Assembly (NCBI RefSeq): GCF_003732225.1
Contig: NZ_MOBJ01000002.1
Coordinates: forward strand, 62,001-126,000
Direction of reading: 5' to 3'
DNA length: 64,000 nucleotides
Source: Pseudomonas brassicacearum
GTDB lineage: Bacteria; Pseudomonadota; Gammaproteobacteria; Pseudomonadales; Pseudomonadaceae
The notes below the pieces were generated by a model, which saw only the letters and a list, made by a program, of their open reading frames with translations, ran no database searches and was not told the DNA's origin. Position 1 is the first letter of the stretch, and the number at the start of each line of letters is the position of its first letter. A program made the position numbers and the translations under genes. Positions 8,611 through 17,693 of this stretch are shown here, piece by piece.

Positions 8611-9026
8611 CTCGCGGCCAGGTCCGGCGGCGACTGTCCGTCAACTGGTGGCAATACCTGGCGTTGGCCTTGCTGCCGCTGCTGGTGATTAACGGGGTGT
8701 TCGGTCAGAGCGAGGCGTTTTTGCCGGTGCTGGCGATGCCGTTTTTCATTGCCGGCGTGGCCTCGATGTTTGTCAGTTTGCGATTTTTCGGCGGCTTCAA
8801 ACACGCCTTGATCGCCACCCAGAAAGCCCTCGACACCCCGCAAGAGCCCGCAGCCTGGGTTGCCCTGGCGGCTAAGCGCCGTATGGCATTCCTCGTCGCG
8901 GCCCTGCCGGCCTGGATCGGCGCACTGGCGGTATTCGTCGGCCTTGAAGCGGTGCCTTTGGTGCTGCTGGCGCTGTCGACCACGGTGCTGTTCTACCTCT
9001 ACCGTATTCCGCGTCAACTCGGCTGA
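8607..9026 (+). CDS. Small integral membrane protein of unknown function
   Basis: 139 residues from a GTG overlapping the ribA stop. Four hydrophobic segments are visible at about residues 14-34, 38-58, 92-113 and 114-133, joined by a charged loop ([17 protein letters not shown]) around residues 70-85. I do not recognise a family. Its position between ribA and btuF, with overlaps at both ends, implies co-transcription with the B12-binding protein but does not reveal a role. Confidence 0.75.
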   Translation: MTRGQVRRRLSVNWWQYLALALLPLLVINGVFGQSEAFLPVLAMPFFIAGVASMFVSLRFFGGFKHALIATQKALDTPQEPAAWVALAAKRRMAFLVAALPAWIGALAVFVGLEAVPLVLLALSTTVLFYLYRIPRQLG

Positions 9027-9823
9027 TGCGCCGCTGGCTGGCGGTTCTGCTGCTGGCCATCAGTGGCTCGGCGGCAGCGGTCGAACGAGTCATCAGCCTC
9101 GCACCCTCACTCTCGGAAATCGTCGTTGAGCTGGGCTCGGCCGACTTGTTGGTGGGCGTGCTCGATGCTGGCGAGCGTCCTGCAGAACTCAAGTCCATCC
9201 CTTCCGTTGGCCGTTACGGTCAGCTGGATATGGAGCGCCTGCTCAGTCTCAAACCGGATTTGCTGTTGCTCTGGCCCGGCAGCATCGGCCCGGCGCAGCG
9301 TGAGCAACTAAGTCGATTGGGAATCCCGACCTACGTCGCCGAACCGCATAACCTCAAACAACTGACCCGCCAAATCGAAGCGATAGCCAAGCAGCTAGGC
9401 CGGCCGGAGCGTGGGCGCACACTTGCGGCTGATCTACGCAAACAACTCGACGATTTACGCCAACGCTATCAACGAGCAGAACCGCTTCGGGTGTTTTATC
9501 AGGTCTGGGATCAACCGCTCTACACCGTGGGCGGCGGGCAGATCATCAGCGATGCGCTTGAGGTGTGCGGTGCGCGCAACGTGTTTGCCGACATGACCTT
9601 GCCGGCGCCGCAGGTCAGTGTGGAGTCAGTGCTTTCGCGTAATCCCCAGGCGATTCTGGCCAGCAGCCAAGCACAGCTCGACGCCTGGAAAGCCTGGCCG
9701 CAGGTGACGGCGGTAGCCCAGGGGCAATTGCTGTTGGTGACGGATAAAGGCCTGGAGCGGCCGAGTGGGCAGATGATCGCGGCGACCGCCAAGTTGTGTC
9801 GGTTAATCGCGCCGGACCACTGA
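9026..9823 (+). CDS. btuF: Periplasmic cobalamin-binding protein (BtuF-like)
   Basis: 265 residues with a signal peptide (WLAVLLLAISGSAAA). It has the helical-backbone metal-receptor fold of BtuF/FhuD proteins: RVISLAPSLSEIVVELG, SVGRYGQLDMERLLSLKPDLLLLW and a long central helix (LTRQIEAIAKQLGR). BtuF delivers vitamin B12 from the outer-membrane receptor to the inner-membrane transporter. The convergent neighbour at 9944-11827 is a BtuB-type receptor, which supports the B12 assignment; btuCD are not in the window. It overlaps the preceding gene by one base. Confidence 0.87.
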   Translation: MRRWLAVLLLAISGSAAAVERVISLAPSLSEIVVELGSADLLVGVLDAGERPAELKSIPSVGRYGQLDMERLLSLKPDLLLLWPGSIGPAQREQLSRLGIPTYVAEPHNLKQLTRQIEAIAKQLGRPERGRTLAADLRKQLDDLRQRYQRAEPLRVFYQVWDQPLYTVGGGQIISDALEVCGARNVFADMTLPAPQVSVESVLSRNPQAILASSQAQLDAWKAWPQVTAVAQGQLLLVTDKGLERPSGQMIAATAKLCRLIAPDH

Positions 9824-9838
9824 GACCGAGGCGTGACC

Positions 9839-9913
9839 ATCGCGAGCAAGCTCGCTCCCACAGGAGATCTATGTGCGACATAGATCCAGTGTGGGAGCGA
9901 GCTTGCTCGCGAT
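9839..9913. repeat. REPIN (GAGCGAGCTTGCTCGC type)
   Basis: Two inverted copies of the common pseudomonad REP lie at 9839-9863 and 9890-9913, separated by a short unique spacer. They sit between the convergent btuF and btuB genes. Such pairs are mobilised by a RAYT transposase encoded elsewhere; none is in the window. Confidence 0.92.
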
Positions 9914-9943
9914 GGGGTCAGTCCAAACACCGCCAATCTCAGG

Positions 9944-11827
9944 TTAGATCTGAGGCATCCACGTCACCCCAAACATCAACGCCCGGCCTTCTTCGCGATA
10001 CCCGTACTGGCTACCGTCATGCTCGTAAAGTGCGCGGCTGTAATCCTTGTTCAGCAGGTTATCGACTTTCATCTCCAGTGTGACCTGGTGATTCAGCGCC
10101 CAACTGCTGCGTAACCCGAGCAGGGCGTAACCACCCAGCGGCTGACGGTTGTCCTTGTCGTCATAGCTGCTGCTCACCGCCTGCCAACTGGCGCCGAGCC
10201 CAAGCCGATCAAACTGACGGTCCAGATCCAGGCTCAAGGTCCGTCGTGCGCGGCGGGCCAGGGTGTGGCCGCTGTCGCGATCTCGCGGGTCGATGATCGC
10301 AACACCGAGGTTGCTCTGCCAGCCGAACAACTCCTGCTTGAGGGCTGCTTCGAAACCATTGATCCGCGCCGACGCGATGTTTTCCGGACGTGAGTGGCTG
10401 CCAAAGATGATCGCGTCTTCAAGGTCGGTGCGGTACAGCGAGGCTTCCAGACGACTGGTTTCGCTTAGCTGACTGCGCCACTGCACTTCGTAGCTTTTCG
10501 AGGTTTCGGGTTTCAGGTTCGGGTTGCTGAAATCCGGGTAGTAGAGGTCGTTGAAGGTCGGTGCGCGGAAGCCTTCGCTGTAGCTCAGCAACACGTTGTT
10601 GTCCGGGTTCAGCGGCAGGGTGAAGGTACCGCTCCAGCTGTTCTGGCCGCCGAACTGCTGATTCTGGTCACGACGCAGACCCAGTTCGGTGGAGAAGCTT
10701 TCAGCCTGGAAACGATGCTGGATAAACACCGCACGGTTCCATCGGCTGTCTTCATTGAATGGCGTGCTGCTGTTGACCCGATCTTCATACCAGTCGCCGC
10801 CAAGAATCAGGCTGTTCTGCGGGTTCAGCGTCAGGTCGTTCTGCCAGTTCAGCGAGTTGCGGTAAGTGTTGAACACACTGTGATCGTCGCTGAGCTTGTC
10901 GAAGGTTTCTTCGCGGTTTTCGCTATGGCCCAGCTCTACGCGGGATTTCCACGCATCGTTGATGCGTGCGTCGACATAGCTGCTGACGCTGCTTACGGTG
11001 AAGTTGTTGTAGGGCTTTTGCTGGACGCTGTTGCCGGTGCTCATGTCGTAGCGGCCGAACGGGTTGTCGAACTCATTTTTGCCACGGTTATCGAGGATGT
11101 TCAGGCCGGCCTCGATATCGTCATTGAACGCGTGGCTCAGGCTCAGGCTGACGGAGTTGTTGCGATAGGCATCGTGGTCGTCATCGCTGGGGTATGACTG
11201 GTGAGTGCGATTGATCCCTGCCGTGTCATCGAGGCTGGCACCGAGGTTGAAACGGGTTTGCGCATCACCCCCGGACAAGCCCAGGCTGCGTTCCCAGGTC
11301 TGGTTGCTGCCAAACCCCATGTGCAAGCGTGGTTGCAAACCTGACTCGGCGCCGCGACGGGTAAAGATCTGAATCACTCCGCCAATCGCGTCGCTGCCGT
11401 AAATCACCGAGCGCGAACCACGCAGCACTTCCACGCGCTCGATCTGCTGGATATTCAGGTGTTGCAGGTTGCTGTCGCCGGACGTCGAGTTGCCGATGCG
11501 CTGACCGTCCACCAACACCAGAGTCTGCGCTGAGTGGGTGCCGCGAATGTAAATCCCCGGCAGGCTGCCGCGTCCGCCGCTTTGCGCAACCTGTACACCC
11601 GGCACCCGGCTCAGCAGGTCTGTCACGCTGCTCGGTTGCAGGCGGTCGATGTCTTCACGGGTGAACACGGTGTTGGCGGCGCTGCTGTCGTTGCGTGCTT
11701 CGACCTGGCGGTTGGCGCTGATCAGCACGTCGGGCAGTTTCAGGGCTTGCTCGCGTTCGAAGGTGTCGGCCAAAAGCTGTCCAGCAGGCAAAAGGCTCAA
11801 CGTCAGGGCGAGGCGAGGGAGCTTCAT
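9944..11827 (-). CDS. btuB: TonB-dependent vitamin B12 receptor
   Basis: 627 residues with a signal peptide (LALTLSLLPAGQLLADT). A TonB-box-like stretch lies near LKLPDVLISANRQ. The plug domain carries PGVQVAQSGGRGSLPGIYIRG, TLVLVDGQRIG, and IERVEVLRGSRSVIYGSDAIGGVI. The following roughly 480 residues are the 22-strand barrel, ending GRALMFGVTWMPQI with the C-terminal aromatic-rich strand. I chose the ATG at 11827, which begins the signal peptide; an ATG ten codons upstream adds polar residues. It lies downstream of dxs on the same strand with a REPIN between, and no cobalamin riboswitch is visible upstream. Confidence 0.93.
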   Translation of the reverse strand: MKLPRLALTLSLLPAGQLLADTFEREQALKLPDVLISANRQVEARNDSSAANTVFTREDIDRLQPSSVTDLLSRVPGVQVAQSGGRGSLPGIYIRGTHSAQTLVLVDGQRIGNSTSGDSNLQHLNIQQIERVEVLRGSRSVIYGSDAIGGVIQIFTRRGAESGLQPRLHMGFGSNQTWERSLGLSGGDAQTRFNLGASLDDTAGINRTHQSYPSDDDHDAYRNNSVSLSLSHAFNDDIEAGLNILDNRGKNEFDNPFGRYDMSTGNSVQQKPYNNFTVSSVSSYVDARINDAWKSRVELGHSENREETFDKLSDDHSVFNTYRNSLNWQNDLTLNPQNSLILGGDWYEDRVNSSTPFNEDSRWNRAVFIQHRFQAESFSTELGLRRDQNQQFGGQNSWSGTFTLPLNPDNNVLLSYSEGFRAPTFNDLYYPDFSNPNLKPETSKSYEVQWRSQLSETSRLEASLYRTDLEDAIIFGSHSRPENIASARINGFEAALKQELFGWQSNLGVAIIDPRDRDSGHTLARRARRTLSLDLDRQFDRLGLGASWQAVSSSYDDKDNRQPLGGYALLGLRSSWALNHQVTLEMKVDNLLNKDYSRALYEHDGSQYGYREEGRALMFGVTWMPQI

Positions 11828-11865
11828 GGGCAGTCCATTGGCATTTTGGGCGAACACAAATCAAA

Positions 11866-11955
11866 TGTGGGAGCGAGCTTGCTCGCGATGACGGTGTGTC
11901 AGGCAACATCCAAGTTGACTGACAGTCCGCTATCGCGAGCAAGCTCGCTCCCACA
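11866..11955. repeat. REPIN between dxs and btuB
   Basis: Inverted REP copies at 11866-11889 and 11932-11955, GAGCGAGCTTGCTCGC type. Together they fill most of the 150-base spacer upstream of btuB. Confidence 0.92.
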
Positions 11956-11977
11956 GGGGGTTGTGCAGGTTTGGAGT

Positions 11978-13876
11978 TTAGAGGTTCAGCAGTTGCAGGC
12001 GCTTACGTACGGCCGCTTCGATACCTGCTTCGTCCAGGCCGCATTCGGCGAGCATTTGCGCCGGTTTGGCGTGCTCGACGTAAACGTCCGGGAGGCCTAG
12101 ATGCAGCATCGACTTGAGGATGTTCTCGCGGGCGAGGAACTCGCTGACCGCACCACCGGCACCGCCCATAATGGCGTTTTCTTCGATGGTCACCAGCAAC
12201 TCGTGGCTGCCAGCAATCTCGCGTACCAATGCTTCATCCAGCGGTTTGACGAAGCGCATATCGACCACGGTCGCATCGATTTTTTCCGCGACTTTCAGTG
12301 CTTCGGCCAATTGCACGCCGAACACCAGCAGGGCGACTGTGCTGCCCTGACGACGAATCACGCCTTTGCCGATTTCAATCGGTTCGAGGTTTTTCTCGAT
12401 GGTCGCGTTCGGCCCCGTACCCCGTGGGTAACGCACTGCCGCCGGGCCGTTGTACAGATGGCCGGTGCTGAGCATTTTACGCAGCTCGTTTTCGTCGCTC
12501 GGGGTCATCACCACCATGCCGGGGATGCACCGCAGGAACGACAGGTCGAAACTGCCTGCGTGGGTCGGGCCGTCTTCGCCCACCAGACCAGCACGGTCGA
12601 TGGCGAACAGCACGTCGAGGTTCTGTACTGCCACATCGTGAACCAGCTGGTCGTAGCCGCGCTGCAGGAACGTCGAATAGATCGCCACCACCGGTTTGGC
12701 GCCTTCGCAGGCCATGCCGGCCGCGAGGGTGACGGCGTGTTGCTCGGCAATCGCCACGTCGAAATAGCGCAGCGGGAAACGCTCGCTGAAGGCCACCAGG
12801 TCGGAGCCTTCTTTCATCGCCGGGGTGATGCCGACCAGACGCGGGTCGGCGGCGGCCATGTCGCACAGCCACTCGCCAAACACGCCGGAGTACTTCGGCC
12901 CGCCGGCTTTTTTCGGCGCGGCGGCCGGAGCATCCAGCGGCTCGAGCTTGGTGATCGCGTGGTAACCGATCGGGTCGACTTCCGCCGGGGCGAAGCCTTT
13001 GCCTTTTTTGGTCACGACGTGCAGGAACTGCGGGCCCTTGAGGTCACGCATGTTGCGCAGGGTGGCGATCAGGGTGGGCAGGTCATGGCCGTCGATCGGG
13101 CCGATGTAGTTCCAGCCCAGCTCTTCGAACAGGGTGCCGGGAACCAGCATGCCTTTGGCGTACTCTTCGGTACGACGGGCGATTTCCCAGGCGCCGGGAA
13201 GGCGCGACAGGACCTTTTTGCTGCCTTCACGCATGCTCGCGTAAGTGCGGCTGGAAAGGATCTTCGCCAGATAATTCGACAGCCCGCCAACGTTGCGCGA
13301 GATCGACATGTCGTTGTCGTTGAGGATCACCAGCATGTTGGCGTCGACTTCCGGCGCGTGGTTCAGCGCTTCGAACGCCATGCCCGCGGTCAGTGCGCCG
13401 TCGCCGATTACTGCGATCGCCTTGCGATCACTGTTTTGCAGGCGGGCGGCAATCGCCATGCCCAGCGCTGCGCTGATCGAGGTGCTGGAGTGGCCGACAC
13501 CAAAGGTGTCGTACTCGCTCTCGGAACGACGCGGGAAAGCCGCAAGGCCGTCCTTCTGGCGCAGGGTGCCCATGCGCTCGCGGCGACCGGTGAGGATCTT
13601 GTGCGGATAGGCCTGATGACCTACGTCCCACACCAGCCGGTCGTCCGGGGTGTCGAAAACGTAATGCAACGCGATAGTCAGCTCGATAACACCCAGGCCG
13701 GCACCGAAATGCCCACCGGTCTGACCGACCGTATAGAGCAATTCCAGGCGCAACTCATTCGCCAGGGTTTCCAGCTCGGCTTCGCCTAACCGGCGCAGGC
13801 CGTCCGGCGTGTTGGCACGGTCGAGCAGGGGCGTGGTCGGGCGCTTGCGGGGAATCTCATGAAACGTCGTGGGCAT
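11978..13876 (-). CDS. dxs: 1-deoxy-D-xylulose-5-phosphate synthase
   Basis: 632 residues. Dxs condenses pyruvate and glyceraldehyde 3-phosphate using thiamine diphosphate, the entry step of the MEP isoprenoid pathway. Visible are the transketolase-type regions: [17 protein letters not shown], the thiamine-binding [18 protein letters not shown] with the GDG start, and [19 protein letters not shown] with the catalytic Glu. The C-terminal domain ends with [15 protein letters not shown]. It follows ispA, which uses the pathway's products. Confidence 0.98.
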   Translation of the reverse strand: MPTTFHEIPRKRPTTPLLDRANTPDGLRRLGEAELETLANELRLELLYTVGQTGGHFGAGLGVIELTIALHYVFDTPDDRLVWDVGHQAYPHKILTGRRERMGTLRQKDGLAAFPRRSESEYDTFGVGHSSTSISAALGMAIAARLQNSDRKAIAVIGDGALTAGMAFEALNHAPEVDANMLVILNDNDMSISRNVGGLSNYLAKILSSRTYASMREGSKKVLSRLPGAWEIARRTEEYAKGMLVPGTLFEELGWNYIGPIDGHDLPTLIATLRNMRDLKGPQFLHVVTKKGKGFAPAEVDPIGYHAITKLEPLDAPAAAPKKAGGPKYSGVFGEWLCDMAAADPRLVGITPAMKEGSDLVAFSERFPLRYFDVAIAEQHAVTLAAGMACEGAKPVVAIYSTFLQRGYDQLVHDVAVQNLDVLFAIDRAGLVGEDGPTHAGSFDLSFLRCIPGMVVMTPSDENELRKMLSTGHLYNGPAAVRYPRGTGPNATIEKNLEPIEIGKGVIRRQGSTVALLVFGVQLAEALKVAEKIDATVVDMRFVKPLDEALVREIAGSHELLVTIEENAIMGGAGGAVSEFLARENILKSMLHLGLPDVYVEHAKPAQMLAECGLDEAGIEAAVRKRLQLLNL

Positions 13877-13923
13877 CAGGCGAATCGTTATAGGTATAAA
13901 AGAGGCGGCAGTTTACCTGATGC

Positions 13924-13987
13924 ATCGCACGCTGCCCACGCAGAGCTCGGAACTTGGCCGAAATGCGGTGGGCAGCGAGCCTGCGAT
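13924..13987. repeat. Inverted repeat in the ispA-dxs spacer
   Basis: CGCTGCCCAC at 13930-13939 pairs exactly with GTGGGCAGCG at 13968-13977, and ATCGCA at 13924-13929 pairs with TGCGAT at 13982-13987. The structure reaches the ispA stop codon. Without a T-run it looks like an intercistronic mRNA hairpin, not a terminator. Confidence 0.55.
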
Positions 13988-14874
13988 CAGCTGCGGCGTT
14001 CGACGATATAGCGCGCCAGGTCACGCAACGGCTCGGCCGACGCGTCAAACGGTCGCAGCGCGTGCAGGGCCTGATCGCGCAGTTCCAGGGCATAGGCCTT
14101 GGCCGCATCGAGGCCGAGCAGCGCCGGGTAAGTCGGTTTATCCCGGGCAATATCGGCGCCCTGGCGCTTGCCGAGGGTTTCGGTATCGCTTTCGACGTCG
14201 AGAATGTCGTCTTGCACCTGAAACGCCAGGCCGATGGCCTGTGCATACGTCTGCAAGGATTTGAGTTGGTCTTTCTCGGCACGACCACTGGCCAAGGCAC
14301 CGAGCTTGACGCTGGCTTCGATCAACGCGCCGGTCTTGTGCCGGTGCATGTATTCGAGGGCTTTTTGATCGAGCTTCAAACCGACCGAACCCAAGTCGAT
14401 GGCTTGACCGCCGACCATCCCGGCCGGGCCCGCCGCCAACGCCAGGGCGCTGACCATTTGCAGGCGAATCTCGGCGTCGGCGCCATTCAGGCGTGGGTCG
14501 AGCAGGGCGCTGAACGCCAGGCTTTGCAGACCGTCACCGGCGAGAATCGCGCAGGCTTCGTCGAATTTTTTATGCGTGGTCGGCTGGCCGCGACGCAGAT
14601 CGTCATCGTCCATCGCCGGCAAGTCGTCGTGCACCAACGAGTACGCATGGATCAACTCCACCGCACAGGCCGCGCCGTTGGCTTGCTCGGCATCACCGCC
14701 CAGCGCTTCACACGCAGCGTAAGCCAGCAACGGACGAACGCGTTTGCCGCCATTCATCACGCTGTAGCGCATGGCTTCATATAAGCGTGCGAGTTCAGGA
14801 CTCGGCGCGTTGAACAGGGTTTCGAGTGCCGCGTTGACCCGGGCCTGACTGCTGGCCGAATACGCCGCGATCAT
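13987..14874 (-). CDS. ispA: Polyprenyl (farnesyl) diphosphate synthase
   Basis: 295 residues. IspA chain-elongates dimethylallyl and geranyl diphosphate with isopentenyl diphosphate to give farnesyl diphosphate. The first Asp-rich motif [14 protein letters not shown] (DDxxxxD form) and the second, [18 protein letters not shown] (DDxxD), are both present, as are the GGKRVRP lysine/arginine region near residue 42 and the [16 protein letters not shown] segment. It overlaps xseB by four bases. Confidence 0.96.
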   Translation of the reverse strand: MIAAYSASSQARVNAALETLFNAPSPELARLYEAMRYSVMNGGKRVRPLLAYAACEALGGDAEQANGAACAVELIHAYSLVHDDLPAMDDDDLRRGQPTTHKKFDEACAILAGDGLQSLAFSALLDPRLNGADAEIRLQMVSALALAAGPAGMVGGQAIDLGSVGLKLDQKALEYMHRHKTGALIEASVKLGALASGRAEKDQLKSLQTYAQAIGLAFQVQDDILDVESDTETLGKRQGADIARDKPTYPALLGLDAAKAYALELRDQALHALRPFDASAEPLRDLARYIVERRS

Positions 14875-15113
14875 TCTGGCTGTTCCGCGTCAAAGGGAGC
14901 CTCGGTCAGCTCGCCATCACGCTCAAGCAGCACCTGAACCTTCTGCTCGGCCTGCGCCAGCGCAGCCTGGCAATCACGGGTCAGCCCGATGCCTTGCTCG
15001 AAAGCGGTCAACGAGTCTTCCAGCGACAGCTCGCCGTTCTCCAGGCGCTCGACCAGCGTTTGCAGGTCAGCGAGGGATTGTTCGAAATCCAGTGCAGCTT
15101 TTTTGCGGGCCAT
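14871..15113 (-). CDS. xseB: Exodeoxyribonuclease VII small subunit
   Basis: 80 residues, typical length. The helical-hairpin sequence [22 protein letters not shown], followed by [19 protein letters not shown], is characteristic. With XseA (not in the window) it forms exonuclease VII, which degrades single-stranded DNA. It is the first gene of the xseB-ispA-dxs operon, as in most gammaproteobacteria. Confidence 0.95.
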   Translation of the reverse strand: MARKKAALDFEQSLADLQTLVERLENGELSLEDSLTAFEQGIGLTRDCQAALAQAEQKVQVLLERDGELTEAPFDAEQPE

Positions 15114-15276
15114 GGCGGCGATTTCCGGTAGACGTTAAACCGGCGCGACACTAGCAGATAGGGGGGAGAGGGGCAAATGGAGGGGGGCTGTTCCCGTCGC
15201 GTCAGGCCCCGGTGCTGTCCGAATAATTGACCTGATATCGGGTGCTGCGGCCTGCTCCGGGCAGACTGGGGTTATT

Positions 15277-15295
15277 CGGCTCATCTTGTGAGCCG
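15277..15295. repeat. Small hairpin in the xseB/DUF3828 spacer
   Basis: CGGCTCA at 15277-15283 pairs with TGAGCCG at 15289-15295, and a third copy of the arm follows near 15310. It could be a weak transcription end for the minus-strand gene that stops at 15374, but it lacks a T-run. The rest of 15114-15373 shows no convincing gene. Confidence 0.35.
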
Positions 15296-15373
15296 ATTGT
15301 GTGAGCTATTCGGCTCACCGTCCAGTAGCTCGTCAGCGCGCCTGGCGATTCAGAAGAAACGGTCGGCCATCGA

Positions 15374-15823
15374 TCAGTCACTCTGATCCGCTGTGGACAG
15401 CACGTCATTAATTTTCCAGCAGCCATTGTTCTTGACCAGCAGCACATCAACGATTTGCGTCGTATCGGGCGTATTGCCCAACGTGACCTGCTCCCTGGCT
15501 GAGGCTCCCTGCACGTTTGGTTCACCTACCTTGATTTGGGTGAGCCATTCTTCCATGTAGTCTTGAGCCTTGATGAAATAGTCCTCTTCCAGCCCGTCCG
15601 GGCTGGCTATCTGCTTTTTGATCTTGTCGATCAGCTCGTCCGAAACGTACTGCTTCATCTGCGCAATATCATCGGTCAGCGGGTCTTTTCCAGCGCTGAA
15701 ACTTTGCAGGTACCCGTTATAGAAAGCTTCGGTCACGGGCTTGGGGGAGCTGGCGCAGTCGGCGAAGGCAGCGGGGGGATGAAAAACCGCGGCGGCGAAC
15801 AGCAGGGAAAGCCACTTTCTCAT
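15374..15823 (-). CDS. Secreted DUF3828-like protein
   Basis: 149 residues with a clear signal peptide (MRKWLSLLFAAAVFHPPAAFA, cleavage after AFA). The mature part contains EAFYNGYLQSFSAG, ISDELI-like helices (YVSDELIDKIKKQI) and ends KNNGCWKINDVLST. This fits the small periplasmic DUF3828/lumazine-fold-like proteins. The function is unknown. It stands alone, transcribed away from the Fic gene. Confidence 0.7.
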   Translation of the reverse strand: MRKWLSLLFAAAVFHPPAAFADCASSPKPVTEAFYNGYLQSFSAGKDPLTDDIAQMKQYVSDELIDKIKKQIASPDGLEEDYFIKAQDYMEEWLTQIKVGEPNVQGASAREQVTLGNTPDTTQIVDVLLVKNNGCWKINDVLSTADQSD

Positions 15824-16097
15824 GGTTGTGCCCTTACAGAGGCGATGGGATTGGGAAAGGCGTGGGGTATTCGCCGAGCCCGTTCAGGCGCGGGATAGGT
15901 TGAGCGCTTTGGGGATGGGCAGTCAATGGACCGTATATGGGCTGATGGGGTGGAGTTCGGCTTCATTTCCGGCGGCGGAGGACCCGAAAATGCCATAGCG
16001 TACCGGCGTGACCAGAAGGTTAATCACCCCGAGAGCGCTCACATGCACGATAATCAGCGTTCTTTCATTCGCACAGCCTAGGGATGCGAATAGCCCC

Positions 16098-17129
16098 ATG
16101 AGTCGCTACCAGCCCCCGTTGACCCTGACACCCTCCATGCTCGCTTTGGTTGCCGAGATCAGCGAGCAGGTTGGACGACTGTCGGCACGGCATGAGGCGA
16201 CACTGACGCCACAGTTGCGTCGGGGCAATCGCATTCGCACTATCCAGGCCTCGCTGGCCATTGAGAACAACACCCTGAGTGTCGAACAGGTCACTGCGGT
16301 GCTGGACGGCAGACGGGTATTAGGTCTGCCGCGTGAGATTCAGGAAGTGCGTAATGCTTTTGCGGCCTATGAGGCGATGCCCGGTTGGCAGCCTGCGTCC
16401 CGGGAGCATCTGCTGGAAGCCCATGACCTGCTGATGCACGGATTGATTGACGACGCCGGGCAGTTCCGCCGTGGTGGGGTAGGCATCTACCGGGGGGAGA
16501 CGCTGGTGCATATGGCTCCGCCGCCCAGTCGTGTGCCAACGCTGGTGGATGATCTGCTCGGCTGGCTGTCCGGTACCAACCTGCATCCACTGATTGCCAG
16601 CTGTGTATTCCACTATGAATTCGAGTTCATCCATCCGTTCGCCGATGGCAATGGGCGCATGGGGCGCTTATGGCAAACGTTGATACTCAGCCAATGGCGT
16701 CCCGTACTGGCCTGGCTACCGGTGGAGACAGTGATTCGCGAGCAACAGGACACCTATTACGCCGCCCTGGCCGCAGCCGATCAACAGGCCGAGGCCTCGC
16801 CATTTGTGGAGTTTATGTTGCAGGCGTTGCAACAGGCCTTGCTGGATACATCGCAGGCCGACCCGGCAAGCGATCAAGTAAGCGATCAAGCTAGCGACCA
16901 AGTAGTCCGACTGCTTCAAGTCTTGAGCGGTAGCGTTGCCCTCAAAGCCGGGGAGCTGATGCAGCGTTTGCGCCTGGCGCATCGCCCTACCTTCCGCAAC
17001 AACTACCTGAACCCCGCACTGGCCGCCGGACTGATCGAAATGACTCATCCCGACTCTCCGCGCAGTCCGGCACAGAAGTACCGATTGACTGCACGAGGTA
17101 CGCAGTGGGTGGCCAAGGAAAACAAGTAG
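16098..17129 (+). CDS. Fic family protein (predicted AMPylator) with inhibitory helix
   Basis: 343 residues. Fic proteins transfer AMP (or another nucleotide moiety) from ATP to target proteins. The complete active-site motif HPFADGNGRMGR is at residues 179-190, with catalytic His179. An N-terminal inhibitory motif S-x-x-x-E-N (S52-N57, SLAIEN) marks a class II self-inhibited Fic. The C-terminal part after a Ser-Asp-Gln-Val repeat (about residues 258-269) looks like a winged helix (LKAGELMQRLRLAHRPTFRNNYL). I chose the ATG at 16098; an upstream in-frame ATG at 16008 adds 30 unlike residues. It is followed by remnants of type I restriction genes, a setting where such Fic genes are common. Confidence 0.88.
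   Translation: MSRYQPPLTLTPSMLALVAEISEQVGRLSARHEATLTPQLRRGNRIRTIQASLAIENNTLSVEQVTAVLDGRRVLGLPREIQEVRNAFAAYEAMPGWQPASREHLLEAHDLLMHGLIDDAGQFRRGGVGIYRGETLVHMAPPPSRVPTLVDDLLGWLSGTNLHPLIASCVFHYEFEFIHPFADGNGRMGRLWQTLILSQWRPVLAWLPVETVIREQQDTYYAALAAADQQAEASPFVEFMLQALQQALLDTSQADPASDQVSDQASDQVVRLLQVLSGSVALKAGELMQRLRLAHRPTFRNNYLNPALAAGLIEMTHPDSPRSPAQKYRLTARGTQWVAKENK
16869..16904 (+). repeat. Three tandem 12-bp units inside the Fic gene
   Basis: Units at 16869-16880, 16881-16892 and 16893-16904 differ at one to three positions and encode SDQV/SDQA/SDQV. Each unit is four codons, so changes in copy number would keep the frame and only alter linker length between the Fic core and the C-terminal winged-helix region. 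Confidence 0.8.
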
Positions 17130-17170
17130 ACGCCCCCGAGCGATAAGACCGAGTGAAATGCTTGATTGGG

Positions 17171-17320
17171 CGGCCATCTCCCATTTTCGAGCGGGTCTAT
17201 GCAAACCGTCTGCAAGCCCAAACCCTAACCCACCTCCGCGACACCCTGCTCCCCCGCCTGATCTCTGGCCAAATCCGCCTACCCGAAGCCGAGGAACTGG
17301 TCGAGGAGGCGTGTGCATGA
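17171..17320 (+). pseudogene. C-terminal scrap of a type I restriction specificity subunit (HsdS)
   Basis: In the frame that ends at the TGA at 17318-17320, this stretch reads PIFERVYANRLQAQTL followed by THLRDTLLPRLISGQIRLPE. This is the highly characteristic C-terminal helix of HsdS specificity subunits. Only about 45 residues are left: a stop at 17144-17146 closes the frame just upstream and there is no target-recognition domain. The TGA overlaps the ATG of the next gene by four bases, as hsdS would with its operon partner, so the junction at about 17150-17175 is probably a deletion scar. Confidence 0.75.
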
Positions 17321-17673
17321 CCAAAATCTCGCCCCCCGCACTACCCGAGGGCTATGCCGTTTGGCTAGCCCAACTGAAAGGTGACATCACCCATGCCCGG
17401 CAACGGGCAGCACTGGAGGTCAATGCCGAGCTGGTTCAGCTCTATCACCGCATCGGGGGCGAGATTCGGCAGCGGCAGGAGTCCCAAGGTTGGGGCGCTA
17501 AAGTCATCGAGCGCCTGGCCTGCGATCTAACGGATGCTTTCCCTGAGGTTCGTGGCTTCTCCAGTCGTAACCTCAAGTACATGGCCTTCTTCGCCCAGCA
17601 TTGCCCGGATGGTCAATTTGGGCAGCAGCCTGCTGCCCAATTGCCCTGGTTCCATGTAGTGAAACACCTCTAA
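17317..17673 (+). pseudogene. Truncated YhcG/DUF1016 PDDEXK nuclease-family protein
   Basis: 118 residues corresponding to the N-terminal DUF1016 domain: YAVWLAQLKGDITHARQRA, VNAELVQLYHRIGGEIRQRQ, FPEVRGFSSRNLKYMAFF and LPWFHVVKHL, then a stop. Complete family members are about 340 residues and continue with a PDDEXK-type nuclease domain, which is missing here. The gene overlaps the HsdS scrap, as seen in type I restriction-modification operons, so it is best read as part of a decayed operon. Confidence 0.72.
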
Positions 17674-17693
17674 TGGCTACTTTCCTGCAGACA

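Noticed and set aside
9839..9913. CRISPR-like repeats
   Set aside because: The recurring GAGCGAGCTTGCTCGC units are scattered inverted pairs with irregular distances and no spacer array, so they are REPINs.
12101..13789. Long plus-strand open frame of about 560 codons opposite dxs
   Set aside because: It is a shadow of a high-GC gene. The minus-strand dxs is complete with all motifs, and the opposite frame has no ribosome-binding sequence or recognised family.
15202..15525. A second minus-strand gene overlapping the end of the DUF3828 gene
   Set aside because: It overlaps the convincing secreted protein in another frame and has no ribosome-binding sequence or similarity.
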